Both the position numbers and the translations under genes were made by a program. A stretch of DNA of 37,909 nucleotides from Ignavibacteria bacterium. GTDB taxonomy: Bacteria; Bacteroidota; Ignavibacteria; Tepidaquicellales; OLB5. Under the pieces are notes generated by a model. It made no database searches, was not told the origin of the DNA, and worked only from the letters and a program-made list of their open reading frames with translations. Positions 1 to 7,675 of this stretch are shown here, in pieces. The DNA is taken from the NCBI GenBank assembly GCA_025451455.1, contig JANWKI010000097.1, positions 1 through 37,909 on the forward strand. The letters run 5' to 3'. The number at the start of each line of letters is the position of its first letter. Positions within the stretch are counted from its first letter, which is position 1.

Positions 1-314
1 GCACCGCCCCCATCACCAAGAAATGTATTTGAGTCTGTGGTTTCATGGTTAACAAACAGCCAGCCGCTGGTACTGGAGCCGTTGTTCGGGATATAGATAA
101 TATAATCATTCACCCCTCTTGCCGGGTAGGAGGGCCCGTTGCCGACGAGTACCGGCTGGTTCTGCTGGAAAAGTATTGAGAACTGAAATCCCGGTGGCAG
201 AAGCAAAAAATTAGTTGTGAAGTTTGTATCAAGCTGCGTGAACGGATATGACTGAGATACCGCACTGCCTGAAACCGCAATAAACAAAAGGCAGGAAATT
301 ATAATTCTTTTCAT
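1..314 (-). CDS. PhoX/DUF839-like secreted protein, N-terminal part only
   Basis: Reading leftward from the ATG at 314 gives about 104 residues that stay open to the window edge, so the C-terminal part is missing. Residues 1-20 (MKRIIISCLLFIAVSGSAVS, then Q) are a clear signal peptide, so the product is exported. The following LPPGFQFSILF, a VNDYIIYIPN stretch, GWLFVNHE and GDGGG resemble the start of DUF839/PhoX-type calcium-dependent phosphatases, where an NHE motif follows the first strands. The start is supported by a purine-rich TTGAGGAA just upstream and by a TATTTTTG sequence (362-369, read on the minus strand) that matches the Bacteroidota -7 box. Family assignment rests on a short fragment; secretion is certain, enzymatic activity is inferred. 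Confidence 0.6.
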   Translation of the reverse strand, partial: MKRIIISCLLFIAVSGSAVSQSYPFTQLDTNFTTNFLLLPPGFQFSILFQQNQPVLVGNGPSYPARGVNDYIIYIPNNGSSTSGWLFVNHETTDSNTFLGDGGG

Positions 315-494
315 GTTGGATTCCTCAATTTTTTGATTAATTAATTTTAATATTTGTAAGACAAAAATAGAAGGTATCTGTTAGGAAATGTTTAAGCCCC
401 CATTCGGCAATGATTGCATAAAGGTTAAAAACTTGTAAGAAGAACATTAGATGATTAACAGTATGTTAATAAAGCAATTTCCCCCAAATGAAGA

Positions 495-1379
495 CTACTG
501 GTAATGGAAGAAAGAGAGGAGAATTAACAATATCCCTGAAAGCATCATCAGTCCGTCGAGATAAAAGTAAAATAGAAGATCAGAGCCATTCCTTCTGCTT
601 ATTTCGAAGCTGAATGACGTAAGTATTGCGGGAATTATCAGTATCACTGTTCTCAAAGCTGAGTATCCCCCGGTAAACAATAGAATTGAAAAACAAACGG
701 CAGCGCATATACTGATGTAAAAGATAGCTGAAATTTTCTGTAGGCTTAGAAGTGTTATTATACTCTTAATTCCCAGAGCTGAATCCGCTTCTTTATCCCT
801 TAGATCGAACAATATACATATTGAAAAAATAAAGAAGAACTTGCTTAGCGTGAAATATGTATAAACTGCACTCCACGCCGTTTGAGAGATCACCAGAGGA
901 ATGATCACCGTTACGAGCACCCACACAATTGCAAGATAAATTGTTTTGGCAAGTATGTATTTCCTTAGAAAAATGAACGGCTTCTTCGGAATTTTTGGCG
1001 CAATATACAAAAAAGTGAAAAAAAACAGCGGAAAGAGATATATAAAGAATTCTTTAAGCTGAATAAATGCGAAAAGAGAAAAGAGTGTCCCCACTGCGAA
1101 AAATATGAACAGGAGGGGCCTATGCCGGATACTCCAGATCTCGCGGCGCGAACACGGCAAATGTGCTGAAGGCAGGAACCAGTGGAAACTGTAACTGGCA
1201 AGCGTTCCGGAAAATACAAATACAAGCAGGGCGGTGTTGAGAGAAAGACTGAAAAACATTAAAGTAAAAAATACCATGGTAAGAGAACAAACGGATATAA
1301 ATATATTACTGAATACAAGGAAATCCAGTATGTTGAAAATGATATTAAACGGTTGATGGATTTTTGAAATGCTGCTCAT
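495..1379 (-). CDS. UbiA-like polytopic membrane protein (divergent prenyltransferase family)
   Basis: A 294-residue, very hydrophobic protein with about eight or nine predicted membrane segments. FDLRDKEAD about two-thirds of the way along matches the second aspartate-rich motif (DxxxD) of UbiA-family prenyltransferases. The usual first NDxxDxxxD motif is not visible: the corresponding place, after the first two membrane segments, reads SYSFHWFLP. It may be a catalytically altered branch of the superfamily. A longer reading from TTG at 1418 is possible, but the ATG at 1379 follows an AAGAAG sequence and starts a normal N-terminus, so I chose it. It lies downstream of the DUF190 and CrcB genes on the same strand with a short gap, so it is probably co-transcribed. 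Substrate unknown. Confidence 0.6.
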   Translation of the reverse strand: MSSISKIHQPFNIIFNILDFLVFSNIFISVCSLTMVFFTLMFFSLSLNTALLVFVFSGTLASYSFHWFLPSAHLPCSRREIWSIRHRPLLFIFFAVGTLFSLFAFIQLKEFFIYLFPLFFFTFLYIAPKIPKKPFIFLRKYILAKTIYLAIVWVLVTVIIPLVISQTAWSAVYTYFTLSKFFFIFSICILFDLRDKEADSALGIKSIITLLSLQKISAIFYISICAAVCFSILLFTGGYSALRTVILIIPAILTSFSFEISRRNGSDLLFYFYLDGLMMLSGILLILLSFFHYQ

Positions 1380-1428
1380 TGATTTATGCCGTGGCTTCTT
1401 TTGCGTAACAGCCGGCAATAATGAAACT

Positions 1429-1770
1429 CTACTCTTTCGTCCCGTACTGGATTATCTTCACTTTTTCCTCAGTAATCAGCGCACTGCCGATCATGTTAGT
1501 TTCTTCGAATACCTTCTTAAGTCCCGTTATTTTTTCTTCGGTATCAACAATTTCGATGACTATGGGCAGGTCGCTGGAGAGTTCAAGAAGATCTGAAGAG
1601 TGAATTTTGCTTGCCCTTCCGAAGCCCGTTATTCCCCTCAGTACAGTTACACCGGCGAAATGATTTTTGCGAAGATATTCGGTCAGGAATTGATAAAGAT
1701 TCTTACCTTCAAACTTATCTGATTCTCCAACAAATATTCTAAGCAGTATTCCGATTGATTCTTTCTGCAT
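1429..1770 (-). CDS. DUF190 family protein (CrcB-associated, PII-like fold)
   Basis: A 113-residue soluble protein beginning MQKESIGILLRIFVGESDK, with the family's VTVLRGITGFGRASKIHSS segment and a C-terminal half of PII-like alternating strands and helices (LPIVIEIVDTEEKI, then KVKIIQYG). DUF190 proteins are commonly encoded next to, or fused with, CrcB fluoride channels; here the crcB-like gene is immediately upstream on the same strand, with 113 bp between them. The role in fluoride export is unproven in the family. Full length; the start ATG at 1770 is the only sensible one. A small regulatory or ligand-binding partner of the channel is the likely role, by context. Confidence 0.85.
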   Translation of the reverse strand: MQKESIGILLRIFVGESDKFEGKNLYQFLTEYLRKNHFAGVTVLRGITGFGRASKIHSSDLLELSSDLPIVIEIVDTEEKITGLKKVFEETNMIGSALITEEKVKIIQYGTKE

Positions 1771-1778
1771 ATTTTTAG

Positions 1779-1880
1779 AAACCGTTAAAACGGTTCAGTC
1801 ATTTTTATCAGCTCTCAGCCCACGACTTAAATCGTGGGCGGGTTTAGTTAGAAACAATGAAAACGATTCAGTGGTTTCAA
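1779..1880. repeat. REP-like cluster of short palindromes
   Basis: The crcB-DUF190 gap holds a perfect hairpin AACCGT-TAAA-ACGGTT at 1780-1795, a second perfect hairpin CCCACGA-CTTAAA-TCGTGGG at 1819-1838, and at the right end AAAACGATTCAGTGGTTTC (1860-1878), which repeats the AAAACGGTTCAGT of the left end with one change. This nested arrangement of palindromes with related ends looks like a dispersed REP/REPIN unit rather than a terminator, because no T-run follows the stems. No RAYT transposase is present in the window. Confidence 0.55.
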
Positions 1881-1883
1881 ATA

Positions 1884-2261
1884 TCATTTTGTAATAAGCA
1901 CTGCAAGTTCTTTGCCTGCATATATTGCCGCTATGCAAAGAACAAAGTTCAATATCATATTCAGAGTAAAAAGCATTATCTGATCTAGTTCAAAGAGCCT
2001 GAAAGATTCATAAGCAAAAGTTGACATGGTCGTGAATCCACCAAGAACACCGATGGTAATAAAATCACGCATATCAGGCGAAATATTTCTGCCAAGAGAT
2101 ACTGAATAAACTATGAAACCGAGTATGAAACTCCCAATTAAGTTAACGCTCAATGTACCCAAAGGAAATGACGGAATAAGGTTATTTAAAAATCTTGATA
2201 CAAGGAAACGCGAAACAGCTCCTATGAATCCCCCAAAACCTATATAAATGATCTGCATCAT
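1884..2261 (-). CDS. crcB: CrcB/FluC fluoride ion channel
   Basis: A 125-residue protein with four membrane helices, the usual size for the family. It carries the standard Fluc signatures: GGFIGAVSRF near the N-terminus, GTLSVNLIGSFILGF (the Asn-containing pore helix) and GVLGGFTTMSTFAYE, where the TTxSTF stretch lines the fluoride path. It exports fluoride as a dual-topology dimer in the cytoplasmic membrane. The ATG at 2261 (MMQIIY) is preferred over a TTG two codons upstream. First gene of a likely operon with the DUF190 gene and the UbiA-like gene. I looked for a fluoride riboswitch in the 150 bp upstream and did not see a convincing one. Confidence 0.93.
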   Translation of the reverse strand: MMQIIYIGFGGFIGAVSRFLVSRFLNNLIPSFPLGTLSVNLIGSFILGFIVYSVSLGRNISPDMRDFITIGVLGGFTTMSTFAYESFRLFELDQIMLFTLNMILNFVLCIAAIYAGKELAVLITK

Positions 2262-2412
2262 TGGCAAAAATAGCTATATTAGTGAATAATTTAAAGGTGC
2301 AATGAATAATGTTCTCTATGAAGCCAGCGATATAAATCCTGTTCCAAGGTGACAAATATCATTTGAAGGGCTGATGCCTTGACATATTTTTGTAATGAAA
2401 GGGGCGCGCGTT

Positions 2413-2847
2413 ATGTACTTTCTTCAAAGAATTAACAGCTGGTCAGATAAGCATTACCCGCTGTGGCTTGATTTTATAAGGATGATACTCGGAATTATTT
2501 TCGTATGGAAGGGTCTTTATTTCCTTTCACATAAACAGGCAGTCGTTGAAATTGTACAAATGTACGGCTACGGGTTTTATACCATGACTCTTGTGCATTT
2601 TGTAATCGGCGTACATCTTGCCGGAGGGCTGTTGATATTCACGGGACTGCTCACAAGGTTTGCCGTGATACTTCAGCTGCCTGTTTTGCTCAGCAGCCTG
2701 ATCTTTGTCGTGATACCGAACGGATTTATGTCTATCGGGCCTGAGGCAGAACTTACTATTATAGTACTTGCACTCCTCGTAGTTTTTCTGTTCGAAGGTT
2801 CAGGACATTTATCGCTGGATGAATATATTAACAGGCATCCGGAGTGA
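2413..2847 (+). CDS. DoxX-like small integral membrane protein
   Basis: A 144-residue protein with four predicted membrane helices in DoxX-type layout: WLDFIRMILGIIFVWKG, then VHFVIGVHLAGGLLIFTGLLTRF, LQLPVLLSSLIFVV and LTIIVLALLVVFLFEGSG. The Arg in the first helix and the GGLLIFTGLLTR segment fit the DoxX/DoxD family, many members of which are of unknown function and some of which associate with redox or detoxification systems. The ATG at 2413 is preferred over the in-frame ATG at 2395 because AAAGGGG (2398-2404) is spaced eight bases before it. Transcribed divergently from crcB and convergently with the next membrane protein gene. Confidence 0.7.
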   Translation: MYFLQRINSWSDKHYPLWLDFIRMILGIIFVWKGLYFLSHKQAVVEIVQMYGYGFYTMTLVHFVIGVHLAGGLLIFTGLLTRFAVILQLPVLLSSLIFVVIPNGFMSIGPEAELTIIVLALLVVFLFEGSGHLSLDEYINRHPE

Positions 2848-2938
2848 AGTGATTTAAAGAAGATGAATCGAAACATCCTAAAAAGGTTCATGAACTGTGA
2901 TTAGCTTACCGTTTACAGGATTTCTTTAAGCATATATT

Positions 2939-4030
2939 CTATGCTCCTGCAGGAATTGCCACGGCGGTCAATGAATTTATATTTGCTCTTCTCTTTGCAA
3001 TCCTTGTCAAAATTATCACTGTAACAAAAAACCCAATGATAGCTATTCCGTTGAGCAGTCCTGCCAGCTGTTTATATTCCGCATTACCGGTGAAGACAAC
3101 AGATATCCTTAAAAGAAGTGTTGCCTGAAGAAATATGAACCAAATATAAAGCACAGGGCTGAAAGGATTGACCTTTAATTTTAAGACTGCAGGGAGGATC
3201 ATTGGGGCGTGTGCGAATATCATTGAGAATACGAAACCAAGGAAGAATGAATGCAGCGCTGCATCATACAATAATCCGTAATATGAACCGTATGCCATGA
3301 AGAGCCCGGTAATACCAAGCCAAACATATGCTGCAAGAAGCAATATGCCGTTGTAAAAGGTCTGCCCTGGTTTTTTAAGGGAGTGTTTTGCCATGTCGTA
3401 TTTCAAAAGCCACAGAGAAGAACCCGTCATTGAGAGCCCAAGTATGTAACCGCCGGCTGAATGGAACGGTGAAAATATCCCTGCAATAAAAAGTATCAGC
3501 AATGAAACTAATATTGCCTGCCTGAGGCCGGAAACATTCAGGTAACGCGAAAATTCCAAACGCTCACCTGTAATTGTGAAAAACAAAAATGCTATCCACC
3601 ACATAACTGCCGATGGATAGAAAGATGTTTTGATGAGCATCAGGTTCCCTATCACATAGCAGAGAGCGCCGCACATCAGTACAAGGATGAAGATTTTTTT
3701 GTGGTCTGCATAAAGTTTGAGATATACAAAGGTAAGACCAAGCCCTCCGAGCACCATGCAAATGTATGCCGCCTTTGAAATTCCTGCAAGCAGAAACACA
3801 ATGCTGAGCGAGTTTACGGCTGGAACCAAAAGAGCAAGCTTGTTTGGATTATTAACTGTTCTCTCAAGGCATATAAGCGTTCCCAAAAACCCGCCGACCA
3901 TGAAAGCGCCGTGATCGCCAATAGTACCAGCTGCCGGGAAATTCCAGCCGATGCGTATCCATCCATTCAAAATCCCGGTCAAAAGACTAATTAAAACAAG
4001 CGGTAAAATTAATATATGTTTATTCTTCAT
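2939..4030 (-). CDS. Polytopic membrane protein, NnrS-like (function unassigned)
   Basis: A 363-residue protein of about ten to twelve hydrophobic helices. Potential ligand residues fall in helices: GDHGAFMVGGFLGTLICLERTV near residues 38-60, TGERLEFSR in the middle, and LHSFFLGFVFSMIFAHAPMILPAVL around 260-285, with paired His residues. This pattern recalls NnrS and related haem-copper-oxidase-like membrane proteins linked to nitric oxide and denitrification responses, but the similarity is distant and I cannot name the family with certainty. An Fnr/Dnr-type box lies 67 bp upstream, which supports regulation by oxygen or nitrogen oxides. The start ATG at 4030 opens with a hydrophobic first helix. 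Confidence 0.55.
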   Translation of the reverse strand: MKNKHILILPLVLISLLTGILNGWIRIGWNFPAAGTIGDHGAFMVGGFLGTLICLERTVNNPNKLALLVPAVNSLSIVFLLAGISKAAYICMVLGGLGLTFVYLKLYADHKKIFILVLMCGALCYVIGNLMLIKTSFYPSAVMWWIAFLFFTITGERLEFSRYLNVSGLRQAILVSLLILFIAGIFSPFHSAGGYILGLSMTGSSLWLLKYDMAKHSLKKPGQTFYNGILLLAAYVWLGITGLFMAYGSYYGLLYDAALHSFFLGFVFSMIFAHAPMILPAVLKLKVNPFSPVLYIWFIFLQATLLLRISVVFTGNAEYKQLAGLLNGIAIIGFFVTVIILTRIAKRRANINSLTAVAIPAGA

Positions 4031-4353
4031 TTTTTTTAATTGTCAGTAGGTACTTTATTCATTACTCAAAATTAGCTTAAAGAGGTCGTATTTCATTTGA
4101 TTTAAGTCAAAATTAGCAAATTTCTAAAGGAATAATCATTTTTCAGCCACATTTGGGGAACATCAAACTCAAACCCCGCATTGCACATTACCCGGACTGT
4201 AATGCAAAGGATTAGCGGTAATCGGGAAGCGAATCAGGTACGAAAAAAAGAAACCTTACAGCTTATATATCTCAAGTTACTATTTATGATTCTTATTATT
4301 CCGTTGTAATAAGCGAAATGAATTGCTAAAATTGCAGTACAGAATAAATTACT
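4031..4353. other. 323-bp divergent intergenic region
   Basis: This stretch separates the NnrS-like gene (minus) from the barrel protein gene (plus). The Fnr-type palindrome at 4097-4110 is its one clear element. No open frame of note, no RNA gene and no strong hairpin-plus-T-run was found in the rest, which is AT-rich and presumably holds promoters for both flanking genes. Confidence 0.5.
4097..4110 (-). promoter_or_regulatory. Crp/Fnr-family operator (TTGAT-N4-GTCAA)
   Basis: TTGATTTAAGTCAA is a near-perfect palindrome matching the Fnr/Dnr/Nnr half-site pattern TTGAY-N4-RTCAA. Its centre is about 74 bp upstream of the ATG at 4030, which allows an activator position near -41 if transcription starts around 4062. 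The divergent plus-strand gene is 244 bp away and is a less likely target. Confidence 0.55.
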
Positions 4354-5241
4354 ATGAAGAGTTTCCCTCTATTGGTCTTGTGTATTACTATATTTACAGG
4401 AGAAGTATTTTCACAGTGCTCTGATGCAGGTGTGTGTATTATTGGTAAGTATCACAGACGGGAGCTGAAGCAAAATGAAAGCAGTATTTCGTTTGGTTAT
4501 ATTTTCGGAACCAGCGGAAAGGATCCGGATATTAATGGTACGCTCAATAACCTGAGTTTTGGCACGGTGTTCCTTGAAGCCGATATCAATATTGCAAAAA
4601 ACTTCTGGCTCGATGGCGGGATCCCGTATTCTTTTATTTCAGGGCCGCTGGGAGAAAATAACGGTATTGGAGATCTTATTCTGGTTTTCTCCAGAAGTTT
4701 TATGATAAAAAAGACCCACCGGCTGACATTTTCGCTCGGAGGAAAATTCGCAACAGGAAAAGTTAATTCAGACGACACTCTTCCGCAGCGTTATATGCCC
4801 GGGCTCGGAACAAACGATCTGCTTGCAGGCGCAACGTATACTTACCAGAATTACTACTTCGGCGCGGGCTATCAAAAACCATTTGGCAGAAGCAGTAATT
4901 ATGAAACAAGGCTTAAACGCGGCGATGATCTGCTTTTTAGAGCGGGATTTTTTGAGCAGCTCGACAAAATTGGTATTAAAGCGGAAGTACTGACAATTCT
5001 CAGGATACAGACCTCCAGCGTACGCGACCCCAATGGACCCGAAGACAGTTTCGTGGAAATTGATGGAACGAACGAAACGCAGGTGAACCTGCTTACGACA
5101 GTAAGTTACAGAGCCTCAAAAGAGATAGGGCTTACCGGACAGGCTGCGATTCCGTTTTTACCGCGGAACTATAATTACGACGGATTGAAAAGAACTTTGG
5201 CGATCTCAGGCTCGGTCAGTTACTTTTTTGGATCGAAATGA
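4354..5241 (+). CDS. Outer-membrane beta-barrel protein
   Basis: A 295-residue exported protein. Residues 1-21 form a signal peptide ending SQ, followed by CSDAGVC, whose two cysteines could form a disulfide. The rest alternates polar and aromatic/hydrophobic residues in strand-length blocks (for example ISFGYIFGTSGK, LADTYTY-like and FGAGYQKPFG segments) and ends in SGSVSYFFGSK, close to the aromatic C-terminal strand of outer-membrane barrels. It resembles the porin-like transporter proteins seen in Bacteroidota but I recognise no specific substrate. Its stop is 62 bp before the cysteine-synthase-like gene on the same strand, so the two may be co-transcribed. Confidence 0.6.
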   Translation: MKSFPLLVLCITIFTGEVFSQCSDAGVCIIGKYHRRELKQNESSISFGYIFGTSGKDPDINGTLNNLSFGTVFLEADINIAKNFWLDGGIPYSFISGPLGENNGIGDLILVFSRSFMIKKTHRLTFSLGGKFATGKVNSDDTLPQRYMPGLGTNDLLAGATYTYQNYYFGAGYQKPFGRSSNYETRLKRGDDLLFRAGFFEQLDKIGIKAEVLTILRIQTSSVRDPNGPEDSFVEIDGTNETQVNLLTTVSYRASKEIGLTGQAAIPFLPRNYNYDGLKRTLAISGSVSYFFGSK

Positions 5242-5303
5242 ATTTAAAGCGGGATTGATTTAAGCACACATGAAAAAATTGAATTTACTATAATCCTAAT
5301 ATT

Positions 5304-6410
5304 ATGAAAACAGAAATAAGCCCCGAAATTTCGGAAATAATCAGACAAAAATTCAACGGCATTCATCACATGGTAGGCAACACACCGTTGCTTTCAATAA
5401 ACTTTACCTATCAGGGTAAGAACAGGAAGTTATTTGCCAAGAGCGAAAACCTGAACATGACCGGCAGCATAAAAGACCGAATGGCACTGCATATTCTGCG
5501 TAAAGCCTATTTAAGCGGAGCAATAAAGCCCGGCGACCTGATAGTGGAAGCAACAAGCGGTAATACGGGAATTTCATTTGCAGCGATCGGAAGAGCCATG
5601 GGGCATCCTGTTACTATATTTATGCCGGACTGGATGAGCCGCGAAAGAGTTGATCTTATTACCAGTATGGGAGCGAAGATTAATCCGGTAACCAGGGAGC
5701 AGGGCGGCTTTGTAGGCAGCATTAAACTGACAGAAGAGCTTGCAGAGCAGAACGAGAATGTTTTTTTGCCTCGCCAGTTTTCAAATGAATCGAACATTGA
5801 TGCCCATTATGAAAACACCGGACCCGAAATATGGTGGCAGCTTATGTTCAGCAATTTAAAGCCCGATTCGTTTGCTGCAGGCGTGGGGACAGGAGGAACA
5901 ATTATGGGAGTCGGTAAACGGCTGAAAGAGCTGAATCCAAATGTAAAGATACACCCTATAGAACCGGCTGAATCGCCAACATTAACTACTGGGCATAAAA
6001 TAGGGCACCACAGGATACAGGGGATCTCTGATGAATTCATACCTGCAATTGTGAATCTTGAACAGACGGATAACGTAATTGCTGTTCATGACGGCGATGC
6101 GATTATAATGGCTCAAATGCTGGCCTCTCAGCTTGGGCTTGCAGTCGGGATATCTTCCGGCGCGAATTTTATCGGAGCACTGATGGCGCAAAATGAATTA
6201 GGCGAAGATTCTGTTGTTGCAACAGTGTTTCCTGACTCAAACAAGAAATACTTAAGCACTGACTTACTAAGAAAAGAGCCCGTCAGAAACGGGTATTTAT
6301 CACCGGATATAGAGCTGATAGATTTCCGCGCATATAAAAGGGTTTGCCATACCTGCTGTGATTATACGGACTGCGAACAGAAAATTTCAATTACAGGCAT
6401 AAATCCATGA
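5304..6410 (+). CDS. Cysteine-synthase-like PLP enzyme with Cys-rich C-terminal tail
   Basis: A 368-residue fold-type II PLP enzyme of the cysteine synthase / cystathionine beta-synthase family. VGNTPLL is at residues 24-30; the PLP-binding lysine is K57 in TGSIKDR; the cofactor loop TSGNTG is at 84-89; the phosphate-binding GVGTGGT is at 193-199; and SSGAN lies near 285. It is expected to make cysteine from O-acetylserine (or O-phosphoserine) and sulfide in the cytoplasm. Beyond the normal end near residue 335 is an extension with C348, C351, C352 and C357 (pattern CxxCCxxxxC), which could bind a metal or be redox-active. The gene is tail-to-tail with the next minus-strand gene, one base apart. 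Confidence 0.88.
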   Translation: MKTEISPEISEIIRQKFNGIHHMVGNTPLLSINFTYQGKNRKLFAKSENLNMTGSIKDRMALHILRKAYLSGAIKPGDLIVEATSGNTGISFAAIGRAMGHPVTIFMPDWMSRERVDLITSMGAKINPVTREQGGFVGSIKLTEELAEQNENVFLPRQFSNESNIDAHYENTGPEIWWQLMFSNLKPDSFAAGVGTGGTIMGVGKRLKELNPNVKIHPIEPAESPTLTTGHKIGHHRIQGISDEFIPAIVNLEQTDNVIAVHDGDAIIMAQMLASQLGLAVGISSGANFIGALMAQNELGEDSVVATVFPDSNKKYLSTDLLRKEPVRNGYLSPDIELIDFRAYKRVCHTCCDYTDCEQKISITGINP

Positions 6411-6411
6411 G

Positions 6412-7656
6412 TTACTTCACAAGTATCATCTTCAGTGTTTTGGAGAATTTCTGATCGTCGCCTTCAATAATAATTCGGTAAAAATACACACCGGTTGCAA
6501 AGTTTGAACCGTCGAACTCAACAGTATGGTAGCCGGCACTTAAAGTTTCATTAATAAGTTCGGCGATTTCTCTTCCTGTAATATCCAGAAGGGTAAGCTT
6601 TACAAAAGATTTACCGGGCAAATCAAATTTAATTACAGTTGCAGGATTAAAGGGGTTTGGATAATTTTGGTAAAGATTATAGGTAACAGGTATCATATTA
6701 CTGTTTGAAATCAATGAAGTAAATATCCCTCCGCCATTAGTTGTTTTAAATATTTTGCCCCCAAACCCGCAGGTAAAACCAGTATTCTGGTTTACAAAAC
6801 AGACCGACTTTGGTGTAAAAGACGGGATGTCCTGCGCTGTCCAGTTCAAGCCTCCGTTAGAAGTAGCAAATATCCCGTTATTTTGTGAAGCAACATACGC
6901 TACAGCTGAGTTCACAGAGTGAATTGACAAATAAACTGTAATCGGAAGAAATCCAAAATTGGTTATCCAGTTTTGACCACCGTCAGTTGTTTTTTGCAAA
7001 GTTCCTAATTGAGATATTGCATAACCTGAGTTATCATCTGAAAAACTCATCGAAATAAGTTCTGATGAATTATTAGTGGGAGGTGTGATAATCCAGTTTA
7101 ACCCCCCATCTGTTGATTTCCATATCCTTTGCGCCGAGGATATATAACCTGTATCAGGAGAAGTAAATTGAATATTTCTTATATTAAGGAATCCGCTGGT
7201 TATTTGTTCTATCCAGTTCTGGCCGCCGTTTGTGGTTTTATAAAGTTTTCCGCTGGCTCCTCCTGTAAAACCCGTCACGTTATTTATAAACCAAATATCA
7301 AACTGGTTAAAAGGCGCATCATCCGGCAAGGTGAGCCAGTTTAACCCCCCGTTAGATGTTTTGAATCTTTTGCCGGCACTTCCAATTGCATAGCCGGTAT
7401 TTACCGAAGGGAAGTGAATAGATACAATTTCGGTATTAACGGGCACGGAAGACTGGAGCCAGTTGCTGCCGGAGTTTGTAGTACTAAGAAACGTATTCCT
7501 TCCTCCGATATGACCGTTGTTTGAGTCTAAAAAATAAATACAATTCAGAATACTATCAGTTGGTGAAGATTGTTGTACCCACTGCGAATGAGCAGTATCC
7601 GAAAAAATAACTGATAATAAAATTAAACCCGCGAAAAGCTTATAATAATTTTGCAT
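6412..7656 (-). CDS. T9SS cargo: YCF48-like beta-propeller protein
   Basis: A 414-residue secreted protein. Residues 1-24 are a signal peptide (ending HSQ), followed by about six repeats of the YCF48/Hcf136-like type, each with a TTNGGxNW Asp-box-like turn and an FxxxxxGYxxG strand, predicting a beta-propeller. From about residue 325 comes the type IX sorting domain (NLYQNYPNPFNPATVIKF, then LLDITGREIAEL and TGVYFYRI, ending KTLKMILVK), which directs export across the outer membrane and surface attachment or release. It is the last gene of the module 1 operon, 19 bp after the gene before it. The binding target is unknown. Confidence 0.85.
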   Translation of the reverse strand: MQNYYKLFAGLILLSVIFSDTAHSQWVQQSSPTDSILNCIYFLDSNNGHIGGRNTFLSTTNSGSNWLQSSVPVNTEIVSIHFPSVNTGYAIGSAGKRFKTSNGGLNWLTLPDDAPFNQFDIWFINNVTGFTGGASGKLYKTTNGGQNWIEQITSGFLNIRNIQFTSPDTGYISSAQRIWKSTDGGLNWIITPPTNNSSELISMSFSDDNSGYAISQLGTLQKTTDGGQNWITNFGFLPITVYLSIHSVNSAVAYVASQNNGIFATSNGGLNWTAQDIPSFTPKSVCFVNQNTGFTCGFGGKIFKTTNGGGIFTSLISNSNMIPVTYNLYQNYPNPFNPATVIKFDLPGKSFVKLTLLDITGREIAELINETLSAGYHTVEFDGSNFATGVYFYRIIIEGDDQKFSKTLKMILVK

Positions 7657-7675
7657 AATTTTATGAAATTACTTA

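Noticed and set aside
2262-2412. Fluoride riboswitch upstream of crcB
   Set aside because: No recognisable pseudoknot elements or conserved core of the crcB motif were found on the minus strand.
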